NCBI GenBank assembly: GCA_051003795.1
Contig: JBPCKZ010000143.1
Location: 1-42,116, forward strand
DNA: 42,116 bases
Direction: 5' to 3'
Origin: JALYXS01 sp051003795
Lineage (GTDB): Bacteria; Acidobacteriota; Terriglobia; Bryobacterales; Bryobacteraceae
Below the pieces are notes generated by a model. That model was not told the origin of the DNA, did no database searches, and was given only the letters and a program-made list of their open reading frames with translations. Both the position numbers and the translations under genes were made by a program. Positions within the stretch are counted from its first letter, which is position 1. Every line of letters begins with the position of its first letter. Below are positions 23,489-31,300 of the stretch, one piece after another.

Positions 23489-26308
23489 TTACGCTCCGTG
23501 GCACTTCTTGAATTTCTTGCCGCTGCCGCATGGACATGGGTCGTTGCGGCCGGTCTTGTCGCCCTTGATGATGGTTTGCGTCCCGTTCGCCGTACGATCG
23601 CCGCCGACAAACTGAAGCGCATCCATTTCTTTTTCTTTTTTGCGCTGGATATTGCGCGTCAGGTCCTGAACCGAAGCCTGCGCCGCAATCCGCTGCCGCT
23701 CGTCAATCCCGGCCCGATCGTCGCCTGGTTCCTCCTCCTCGTACTCTTGATCGTCCGAGGCAAATGGAAGGTTCGGCTCGCCCGACTCAATTCGCAGAAA
23801 GAAAAGGAATTTGATGGTTTCGTCGTCGATCCGGTCCATCATCTCCTGGAAGAGGACGTACGACTCCTTCTTGTACTCGACCAGCGGATCTTTCTGCCCG
23901 TAACCGCGCAGCCCGATGCCTTCCTTCAGGTGGTCCATCGAGAGCAAGTGGTCTTTCCACTGATCGTCGATGACGTTCAGCATCACCATCCGCTCGGCCT
24001 GGCGCATCATTTCGGCCCCGATCAGATCTTCCTTGTCCTGATACTTGTGGGTGAGTTGGTCGATCAGGGTGCTCTCGATCTCTTCGCGCGACATGCCGGC
24101 GAAGTCCGCGATTTCGATCTTGTGCCCGAACTGGTTCAACACGTCGGTTCGCAGCGCGGCAAGATCGAACGTATCGGGGTGCGAACCCTCGGGGCAGCGC
24201 AGATCCACGAAAGCGGCAACCGAGCCGGACATCATCTCGAGGACGTGCGCCCTCTGGTCGGTGCCCTCCAGCAAGTTGCGGCGCATTCCGTAGACGGCCT
24301 GCCGCTGCTTGTTCATCACGTCGTCGTATTCGAGCAGATGTTTGCGCGCGTCGAAGTTTTGCATTTCGACGGCCTTCTGCGCGGCGGCGATGCGCTTGGT
24401 GATCATCCCGGATTCGATCGGCACATCCTCTTCCATGCCAAGCCGCAGCATCAGCTTCTGCATGCGCTCGCCGCCGAAGATTCGGAGCAGATCGTCCTGC
24501 AATGAGAGATAAAAACGCGAGCTTCCGGGGTCGCCCTGGCGCCCCGCGCGTCCGCGAAGCTGGTTGTCGATGCGCCGGGCGTCGTGCCGCTCCGTGCCGA
24601 GGATGTGCAGCCCGCCAAGCTCCACCACTTCGTCGTGTTCCTTGTCCGTCTGCTGTTTGAAGCGCGCCAGCGTCTGTTCCCATTCGGCCTTGCCGTCCGC
24701 GCCGGCCATCAACACATCGGCGTCTTTGCCATGCTTGCGAAGGGCCTCCCGCGCCTGAGCTTCGGAATTACCGCCCAGCAGAATATCGGTTCCGCGCCCG
24801 GCCATGTTGGTGGACACGGTGACCGCGCCCTTGCGCCCCGCCTGCGCGACGATAAACGCTTCGCGCTCGTGATTCTTGGCGTTCAGCACCTCGTGCTTGA
24901 CGCCCATCTTCTTCAATATTCCGGAAAGGCGCTCGGACTTTTCGACCGAGATCGTTCCGACCAGCACGGGTTGTCCTTTCTCCTGAAGCGCCTGGATTTC
25001 TTTCGCGGCGTTGCGGAACTTTTCGTCTTCGGTACGGTACACGATGTCGGGATTCTCGATGCGAAGCATCGGCTTGTTCGTCGGAATCACGGTGACGTCG
25101 AGCTTGTACGTTTTCTGAAACTCGGCGGCTTCGGTTTCGGCGGTACCGGTCATGCCGGAGAGCTTCTTGAACATGCGGAAGTAATTCTGGAAGGTGATGG
25201 TGGCGAGCGTCTGGTTTTCGCGCTCGATTTTCACGCCTTCCTTGGCCTCGACCGCCTGATGCAGCCCGTCGCTCCAACGCCGTCCCGGCATAACCCGGCC
25301 GGTGAACTCATCCACGATCACGACCTGATCGTCCTTTACCAGGTAATCTTTATCGCGCTGGAAAATCACGTGCGCCTTGAGCGCCTGCTGCACGTGATGG
25401 TTCATCTCGAAGTTGGTGGTGTCGTATAAATTTCCAAGATTGAGAAGCTTCTCGACTTTGAGCACGCCTTCTTCGGTGAGCGCGACGGAGCGATGCTTTT
25501 CGTCCACGGTGAAATCGCCCGTGGTGTATTTCTCCCCCGGCTCCTTGCCCGAGATCTCTTCGCCGCGAACCAATCTGGGAATGATGCGGTTGACTTTATA
25601 GTATTTGTCGGTCGATTCTTCGCTCGGACCCGAAATGATGAGCGGCGTCCGCGCCTCATCGACCAGGATCGAATCCACCTCGTCGACAATGGCGTAATTA
25701 TGGCCGCGCTGGACGCAACTCGCCAGGCTGAATTTCATGTTATCGCGGAGGTAATCGAAGCCGAATTCGTTGTTCGTGCCGTAAGTAATGTCGGCGTTAT
25801 AGCTGTCTTTTCGCTCCCCATCGTCCAGATCGTGGACGATGGTTCCGACCGAAAGCCCAAGGAAGCGGTACAGCTTGCCCATCCATTCGGCGTCGCGTTT
25901 GGCGAGATAGTCGTTGACGGTTACAACATGGACGCCCTTGCCTTCGAGCGCGTTCAAGTAAGAAGGTAGGGTGGCGACGAGTGTTTTGCCTTCACCGGTT
26001 TTCATTTCGGCGATCTTGCCGCGATGGAGCACGATGCCCCCGATGAGCTGCACGTCGAAATGCCGCATGTTCAGCACGCGGCGGCCGCCTTCGCGAGCGA
26101 CGGCGAAAGCCTCCGCCAAAAGGTCGTCAAGCGTTGCGCCGCGGGAGATCCGTTCCTTGAAATCGATGGTCTTGGCGGCCAGATCGATGTCCGAGAGTTC
26201 CCGCATCCGCGGCTCCAGATCGTTGATGGACGCGATCAGCGGCTGCAAGGCCTTGATCTCGCGCTCGTTCTGGGTGCCGAATATCTTGGCGAGTATGGAA
26301 TCGAGCAT
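23489..26308 (-). CDS. secA: Preprotein translocase ATPase SecA
   Basis: Motor ATPase driving secretory proteins through SecYEG. The 939-residue protein has Walker A MKTGEGKT at 102-109, DEVDSIL and TPLIISGP in the first nucleotide domain, the preprotein cross-linking and helical scaffold regions, and the C-terminal zinc-binding SEC-C motif CPCGSGKKFKKCHGA that binds SecB or phospholipid. Length and motifs are normal. It is divergent from the histidine kinase, with 59 nt between starts. With SecG at 3535 and FtsH, it makes this window rich in export machinery. Confidence 0.97.
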   Translation of the reverse strand: MLDSILAKIFGTQNEREIKALQPLIASINDLEPRMRELSDIDLAAKTIDFKERISRGATLDDLLAEAFAVAREGGRRVLNMRHFDVQLIGGIVLHRGKIAEMKTGEGKTLVATLPSYLNALEGKGVHVVTVNDYLAKRDAEWMGKLYRFLGLSVGTIVHDLDDGERKDSYNADITYGTNNEFGFDYLRDNMKFSLASCVQRGHNYAIVDEVDSILVDEARTPLIISGPSEESTDKYYKVNRIIPRLVRGEEISGKEPGEKYTTGDFTVDEKHRSVALTEEGVLKVEKLLNLGNLYDTTNFEMNHHVQQALKAHVIFQRDKDYLVKDDQVVIVDEFTGRVMPGRRWSDGLHQAVEAKEGVKIERENQTLATITFQNYFRMFKKLSGMTGTAETEAAEFQKTYKLDVTVIPTNKPMLRIENPDIVYRTEDEKFRNAAKEIQALQEKGQPVLVGTISVEKSERLSGILKKMGVKHEVLNAKNHEREAFIVAQAGRKGAVTVSTNMAGRGTDILLGGNSEAQAREALRKHGKDADVLMAGADGKAEWEQTLARFKQQTDKEHDEVVELGGLHILGTERHDARRIDNQLRGRAGRQGDPGSSRFYLSLQDDLLRIFGGERMQKLMLRLGMEEDVPIESGMITKRIAAAQKAVEMQNFDARKHLLEYDDVMNKQRQAVYGMRRNLLEGTDQRAHVLEMMSGSVAAFVDLRCPEGSHPDTFDLAALRTDVLNQFGHKIEIADFAGMSREEIESTLIDQLTHKYQDKEDLIGAEMMRQAERMVMLNVIDDQWKDHLLSMDHLKEGIGLRGYGQKDPLVEYKKESYVLFQEMMDRIDDETIKFLFFLRIESGEPNLPFASDDQEYEEEEPGDDRAGIDERQRIAAQASVQDLTRNIQRKKEKEMDALQFVGGDRTANGTQTIIKGDKTGRNDPCPCGSGKKFKKCHGA

Positions 26309-26367
26309 ATTGCGTGTATCTTATATTTTAGCGCGTCCCGCATGCGCTAGACTGGCACCGGAAACGC

Positions 26368-27834
26368 TTGCCGGCTCATATTCCGCTTCTAAATCCTCGC
26401 AGCAAGGGAGGTTCTCTGCTTCTCGGCATTGCGCTCGTGCTGCTTGTCGTGATCGCCGCCTTCTCCTACCGGGACCTCAAGGCGTTTCAAGAGGCGCGCC
26501 AACGCTCGATTGAAACCCGGAGCGTGCTGGATGCCAACGAAAATCTCCTGTCGAGCATAAAAGACGCGGAAACGGGCGAGCGCGGTTATCTGCTGACCGG
26601 GGAACGCACCTATCTCGAACCGTATCGCCACGCCATCGGGCTGGTGCAGGGGAATTTGAGGGATCTCGCCCGCGCCACCGCAAACCAACCCGCCGCGAGA
26701 GTGCGCTCGCGGGAGTTGGCGATGGTCGTTATCGACAAGCTCGACGAACTTCGCGAGACGATCGAACTGCACGACCAGCATGGCTTCGTGGCGGCCTTGG
26801 CGTTGGTCACGACGGATCGAGGGCAGCGCGACATGGAGCGGATTCGGGTGCTTTGCGATGAGGTCCGCTCCATGGAATCGAGCGTTCTCACCCAGACTTC
26901 GGACATTCTCGAATCGAGCGCGGCGCGCAGCCGGTATGTCATCGTATTCGGCAGTTTCGCCCTGTTTTTGTTGGTAACCGCGGCCGCCATCGCGATCAAT
27001 CGGGACATCACCAAGCAAGCTCAGCTCGCGGCGGATTTGAGCGCGAGCGAGCAACGCTATCGGGGGCTTGCCGAAGAACTGGAAGTTCGCGTTCAAAAGA
27101 GGACCACCGACCTCGAGAGCGCCAACAAGGAGCTCGAAAGTTTTTCGTATTCCGTGTCGCACGACTTGCGGGCGCCCTTGCGCAGCATCGACGGCTTCAG
27201 CCAGGCGATTCTCGACGACTACGCCGGCAAGCTCGACGATCACGGCAAAGATATGCTCGCCCGCGTGCGATCCGCCACTCAACGGATGGGCCTGTTGATT
27301 GACGACATGCTGAAACTCGCGCGCGTAAGCCGCGCCGAATTGCGAAGCGAGGAAGTCTCGTTGAGCGGCATCGCGGAAACGGTTCTGGCGGATCTGAAAC
27401 GAGCGCAACCGGAGCGGTACGTGACTGCGTCGATTGCGGAAAACGTGGTTGTGCCGGGCGATGGCGACTTGTTGCGGGTGGCAATGGAAAATCTGCTCCT
27501 GAACGCCTGGAAATTTACTTCCAAGCGAGTGGAGGCACGCATCGAGTTCGGAGTCGAGCAAACGGAAAACGACCCGGTTTTTTTCGTAAAGGACAACGGC
27601 GCGGGGTTCGACATGGCATACGCGGCGCGCTTATTCGCGCCATTCCAGCGGCTGCACGACACCCGGGACTTCGAAGGCACCGGAGTAGGTCTCGCGACCG
27701 TGCAGCGAATTATCCACCGGCATGGGGGACGCATTTGGGTAGACGCCGCCGTGGGCGAAGGGGCTACGTTTCGATTTACGCTGGCGCGGTCAGACGGCGC
27801 GGGTTCGTCCGCCACGGATGCCGCCAAGCCCTGA
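26368..27834 (+). CDS. CHASE3-domain sensor histidine kinase
   Basis: The 488-residue inner-membrane sensor has a membrane helix (about 15-35), a periplasmic CHASE3 four-helix sensor domain (about 40-185; KDAETGERGYLLTGERTYLEPY is the signature), a second helix (about 190-210), a short coiled coil, a HisKA domain with phospho-acceptor His265 in SVSHDLRAPLRSIDGF, and an HATPase (ENLLLNAWKFT, DNGAGFDM, GTGVGLA). This is the phytochrome-like HisKA type. No response regulator is adjacent, so its partner is elsewhere. The start is a TTG at 26368, the only codon giving the first helix a leader; the initiation signal is weak. Confidence 0.88.
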   Translation: MPAHIPLLNPRSKGGSLLLGIALVLLVVIAAFSYRDLKAFQEARQRSIETRSVLDANENLLSSIKDAETGERGYLLTGERTYLEPYRHAIGLVQGNLRDLARATANQPAARVRSRELAMVVIDKLDELRETIELHDQHGFVAALALVTTDRGQRDMERIRVLCDEVRSMESSVLTQTSDILESSAARSRYVIVFGSFALFLLVTAAAIAINRDITKQAQLAADLSASEQRYRGLAEELEVRVQKRTTDLESANKELESFSYSVSHDLRAPLRSIDGFSQAILDDYAGKLDDHGKDMLARVRSATQRMGLLIDDMLKLARVSRAELRSEEVSLSGIAETVLADLKRAQPERYVTASIAENVVVPGDGDLLRVAMENLLLNAWKFTSKRVEARIEFGVEQTENDPVFFVKDNGAGFDMAYAARLFAPFQRLHDTRDFEGTGVGLATVQRIIHRHGGRIWVDAAVGEGATFRFTLARSDGAGSSATDAAKP

Positions 27835-27933
27835 CCGGAACGGGAGCCGTTGCCGTTTGTCCGCGTGAATTTCGATACGGTTGGAGGCGGAAGCAGCTCC
27901 TTATTTTGCCGCCATTGAGTCTACGATGAAAAG

Positions 27934-28812
27934 ATGGCTGAGAATCCCATCGTCCAGGCAATCGATCGACAACAATGGCTTGATCCGGCCGCCGATACCA
28001 TCCAAAGCGCAGTCGCCGGAACTTTCCAATCGGCGGGAACGGCGGGCCAAAAAATTAAAGATGCTTTGAACGGAACGTGGCTCGGCCACCCGCTGCACCC
28101 GGTGATCACGGATATTCCCATCGGCGCATGGACCGTCGCGCTGGTGCTCGATGCGATGGATACCTCCTGCCGTAGCGCGGCTTTGGCGCGCGGCGCGAAG
28201 ATCTCGGTCGCCGTGGGATTGGCCGGAGCGGCGGGTTCGGCGATCACCGGCCTCGCGGACTGGTCGGACATTGATGGCCGGCCTAGAAAAGTGGGGCTAC
28301 TGCACGGCTTGCTCAACGTCACGGCCACGGTCCTCTATACGACGTCGCTGCTTAAGCGCGGCGGGCGGTCTCGCGGGGCCGCGCGCGCATTCGCCTATGC
28401 CGGATTCGCGGTGGTCTGCGCATCGGCGTGGCTTGGGGGCACGTTAGTGTATGACGAACTAATCGGAGTCAATCATGCTAGCGGTCCGGAGCCTCCAAAG
28501 GATTTCGTGCCTGTGCTGCCGGACAACGAGTTAGCCGAAGGAAGATTGCATGGCGCGCGGGTGAACGGGCTCGAAGTCGTGCTGGCGCGCAAAAACGGAA
28601 ACGTTTTTGCCATGGCCGCGACCTGTTCGCACCTGGGCGGCCCGCTAGCGGAAGGCACGCTCGAACAGGATTGCATCCGCTGCCCGTGGCACGGTTCTTG
28701 TTTCAGGCTCGAGGACGGGAGCGTGGCCACCGGCCCCGCTACGCATCCGCAGCCGTCCTATGAAACGCGCGTGTCGAACGGGCAGATTGAGATACGCGCG
28801 AATGGAAGCTGA
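27934..28812 (+). CDS. DUF2231 membrane protein fused to a Rieske [2Fe-2S] domain
   Basis: The 292-residue protein starts with a soluble stretch, then a DUF2231-type membrane domain (about 50-180; HPLHPVITDIPIGAWT is the signature, four hydrophobic segments), and a C-terminal Rieske domain (about 190-285) with cluster ligands Cys231-x-His233 in CSHLGG and Cys250-x2-His253 in CPWHGS. The ligand pattern is complete, so it should hold a [2Fe-2S] cluster and act in membrane electron transfer; partner and donor are unknown. Its 3' end overlaps the protease gene by 11 nt, so the pair is one operon. TACGAT lies 6 nt before ATG 27934. Confidence 0.88.
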   Translation: MAENPIVQAIDRQQWLDPAADTIQSAVAGTFQSAGTAGQKIKDALNGTWLGHPLHPVITDIPIGAWTVALVLDAMDTSCRSAALARGAKISVAVGLAGAAGSAITGLADWSDIDGRPRKVGLLHGLLNVTATVLYTTSLLKRGGRSRGAARAFAYAGFAVVCASAWLGGTLVYDELIGVNHASGPEPPKDFVPVLPDNELAEGRLHGARVNGLEVVLARKNGNVFAMAATCSHLGGPLAEGTLEQDCIRCPWHGSCFRLEDGSVATGPATHPQPSYETRVSNGQIEIRANGS

Positions 28813-29908
28813 GAAGACGGCCCGAATCGCGGGAACGGTGAGTTTTCTCAACCTGTTCGGCGTTCCCATCCGGCTTCATTTCACTTTCCTGCTGTTGCTG
28901 GTATTTCTTGTTTTCATCGGCGTCGGGGAGAAGCAATCCGGCCCTCAAACGGCAGTTTACGTGGGGGCCATTTTCCTTTCCGTGATGCTGCATGAAGTCG
29001 CGCACGCGCTGGTCGCAAGGCGCTTCGGAATTCGCACGCTCGAAATAATCATGTTTCCAATCGGCGGCGTTTCGCGGCTGGAGCGCCTGCCGAAAGCGAC
29101 TCAAGAGCTTTGGGTTGCGCTCGCCGGACCCGTGCTCAACCTCGCCCTCGGAGTGGCGCTACTCGCCTCGCAGCATAATTTCATCCCGCTCGAAACGTTG
29201 CGCGAGCCAACGGATGCGAATCTCATGGAACGGATCGCGCTGGGCAACCTGCTCATCGGGTTATTCAACCTGCTCCCGGCTTATCCCATGGATGGCGGAC
29301 GTATTTTGCGCGCCATCGTGTCGCGTTACCGGCCGGAAGAAGTGGCGACTCAGGTTGCGGCCGGCACCGGCAAGACGCTCGCCATCGGCATGCTTCTTTT
29401 CGGCCTGCTCTCCTCCAATTTCTTCCTGGTTTTCATTTCGCTCTTTGTGTATCTGGGCGCGTTGCAGGAAGGCGCCGCGGCGCGCGGCAGGCTCTTGACC
29501 GGCGGGCGCCCGGTCCGCGAAGCGATGATTACGGATTTCCGCGCGCTGCCGCATGGCAGCACCGTTCGCGAAGCCGGCGAGTTGCTGCTAGCCACTTCGC
29601 AGCACGATTTTCCGGTGATGCTCGGCACCCAGGTGTTGGGGCTTCTGAGCCGCGCCGCGCTCCTCCGCGCCATCTTGCGCGATGGACCGGAGGCTTACGT
29701 TTCGGGCGCGATGGACCGCGAATTTCCTCGCCTTTCGCCGGAGACGGATCTCTCGGAAGCAATGCAAAAGATGGCCGAACTCCGCGGGCCGGCTCTGGTG
29801 ATGAACGACGACGGCGAATTGGCCGGGATGCTCACTCCGGAGCATCTATCGGAATACATGCTGTTAAAGCAACTGACAGCCATTCAGAGCAAGAGCCAGC
29901 CGAAATGA
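28802..29908 (+). CDS. Site-2 protease-like M50 zinc metalloprotease with CBS domains
   Basis: Intramembrane protease of 368 residues. The membrane part contains zinc motif HEVAH (64-68) in SVMLHEVAHALVARRFG and the third-ligand motif NLLPAYPMDGGR (Asp164), both in membrane helices. The C-terminal 130 residues form two CBS-like repeats that may sense adenosine nucleotides. Such enzymes cut transmembrane regulators, for example anti-sigma factors; the substrate is not known. ATG 28802 is chosen because it overlaps the Rieske gene stop and begins close to the first helix; the frame extends back to 28760 without homology. It is followed by tilS with a 4-nt overlap. Confidence 0.9.
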   Translation: MEAEKTARIAGTVSFLNLFGVPIRLHFTFLLLLVFLVFIGVGEKQSGPQTAVYVGAIFLSVMLHEVAHALVARRFGIRTLEIIMFPIGGVSRLERLPKATQELWVALAGPVLNLALGVALLASQHNFIPLETLREPTDANLMERIALGNLLIGLFNLLPAYPMDGGRILRAIVSRYRPEEVATQVAAGTGKTLAIGMLLFGLLSSNFFLVFISLFVYLGALQEGAAARGRLLTGGRPVREAMITDFRALPHGSTVREAGELLLATSQHDFPVMLGTQVLGLLSRAALLRAILRDGPEAYVSGAMDREFPRLSPETDLSEAMQKMAELRGPALVMNDDGELAGMLTPEHLSEYMLLKQLTAIQSKSQPK

Positions 29909-31245
29909 GCGCTGCATCCTCCGCCATTGGCGTTGCGGTCTCGGGAGGGGCGGACTCAGTCTGCTTATTGCACCTCCTGCTCGAATCCCACCGGAACCTC
30001 GCCGTTCTCCACGTTAACCATAAACTGCGCGGCGCGGAATCCGACGCGGACGCGGCTTTTGTTCGCGATCTAGCCGCAAAACTTCAACTGCCGTTCCAGT
30101 TGCATGAAATCGATGCCGCCGCGGCGGGCGGTAATCTCGAGCAGGCCGCCCGCCAAGCCCGGTACGCGTTTTTCCGCGAGCGGATCGCATCCGGAATGGT
30201 CGATTTTGTCGCCCTCGGCCATACGCTTTCCGATCAGGCGGAAACGGTGCTGTTCCGCTTTCTCCGGGGGTCGGGCACGGCGGGCCTGGCGGGTATTCGC
30301 CCGGCAACTTCCGATGGTTTCATCCGTCCATTGCTTGGAGTTTCGCGCGAAGAGGTCGAAACATGGCTTCGCGAGCGGCAAATTCCTTGGCGGGAAGATT
30401 CATCCAACGCCAGCCTCGCATTCGCCAGAAACCGCATCCGGCACGCGCTCCTCCCGCTACTTACCCGCGATTGGAATCCCGCGCTTCCCGAGACGCTCGC
30501 GCATTTGGCCGATTGGGCTCATGCGGAAGAGGGCTATTGGGCCGCCGAGATCGACCGGATTGCAGCTACTGAACTGATCCGCCGCCCGCCCGCCGTGCTC
30601 CTGAAAACGGCGGCGCTGAATTCGGCGCCTTTGGCCGTAGCCCGCCGCCTGATCCGCCGCGCCATCGAAATCGCTAAAGGCGATCTCCGTGGCGTCGATT
30701 TCTCCCATGTAGAACACATTCGCGCCATGGCTTTAGCCGGACAACGGCACGGACGCGCGCAGATCCCCGGTTTAGACATCCGCCGCTCCTTCGATTGGGT
30801 CCGGTTGGCCCCTCCGCGCGCCGATACGCCGGATTTCGAGTACGCCGTTGCCGTCCCAGGGCGGTTCATGCTATCCGGTGCCGCATCCGTCATCGAGCTT
30901 AAACTTAAGACTGCCGAATCCATATATAATAAAGCAGTGAATTGCTTGGACTGGGAAGGACTGCGCGATTACCCGTCCGGCTCTCTCGCCATTCGCAATT
31001 GGCGGCCTGGAGATCGTTACAGACGAGTGGGGCACGCTGGCGAGCAAAAAATTAAGCGACTCTTTCAGGAATCCCGCGTTCCCGCGTGGCAAAGGCACGG
31101 CTGGCCCGTCCTCACGCTTCAAAATCGAATTGTCTGGACCAGACAATTTGGACCCGCGGCGGAGTTCAATGCTTCATCGACCGGCACGGTTCTCGCGATC
31201 GAGGAATGGATGGACGAAAGTTGGAATCGGGATTTGCTCCCCTGA
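29905..31245 (+). CDS. tilS: tRNA(Ile)-lysidine synthase
   Basis: Converts C34 of the CAU anticodon of a minor tRNA-Ile to lysidine using ATP and lysine, so it reads AUA. The 446-residue protein has the PP-loop SGGADS (13-18), the following VCLLHLL helix, the conserved HTLSDQAETVLFRFLRGSG segment and a C-terminal TilS domain (GEQKIKRLFQESRVPAWQRH). The start is the ATG overlapping the protease stop (ATGA). It is followed by ftsH after 55 nt, the common tilS-ftsH neighbourhood, but the hpt that usually sits between them is missing here. Confidence 0.95.
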   Translation: MSAASSAIGVAVSGGADSVCLLHLLLESHRNLAVLHVNHKLRGAESDADAAFVRDLAAKLQLPFQLHEIDAAAAGGNLEQAARQARYAFFRERIASGMVDFVALGHTLSDQAETVLFRFLRGSGTAGLAGIRPATSDGFIRPLLGVSREEVETWLRERQIPWREDSSNASLAFARNRIRHALLPLLTRDWNPALPETLAHLADWAHAEEGYWAAEIDRIAATELIRRPPAVLLKTAALNSAPLAVARRLIRRAIEIAKGDLRGVDFSHVEHIRAMALAGQRHGRAQIPGLDIRRSFDWVRLAPPRADTPDFEYAVAVPGRFMLSGAASVIELKLKTAESIYNKAVNCLDWEGLRDYPSGSLAIRNWRPGDRYRRVGHAGEQKIKRLFQESRVPAWQRHGWPVLTLQNRIVWTRQFGPAAEFNASSTGTVLAIEEWMDESWNRDLLP

Positions 31246-31271
31246 CGTCATATAGGATGTAAGCCGTTTCG

Positions 31272-31296
31272 GCATCGGGCAAACCCGGTGCGGAGG
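31272..31296 (+). promoter_or_regulatory. Hairpin abutting the ftsH ribosome binding site
   Basis: GCATCGGG (31272-31279) pairs with CCCGGTGC (31284-31291) in 8 bp with one G-U and loop CAAA. GGAGG (31292-31296) follows at once, then GTG 31301. No T-tract follows. The stem touches the ribosome site and may modulate ftsH translation. Confidence 0.45.
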
Positions 31297-31300
31297 TTTC

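Noticed and set aside
23369..25429. Long + strand frames antisense to secA
   Set aside because: They mirror secA, which has all its motifs; no ribosome site or family signature on the + strand.
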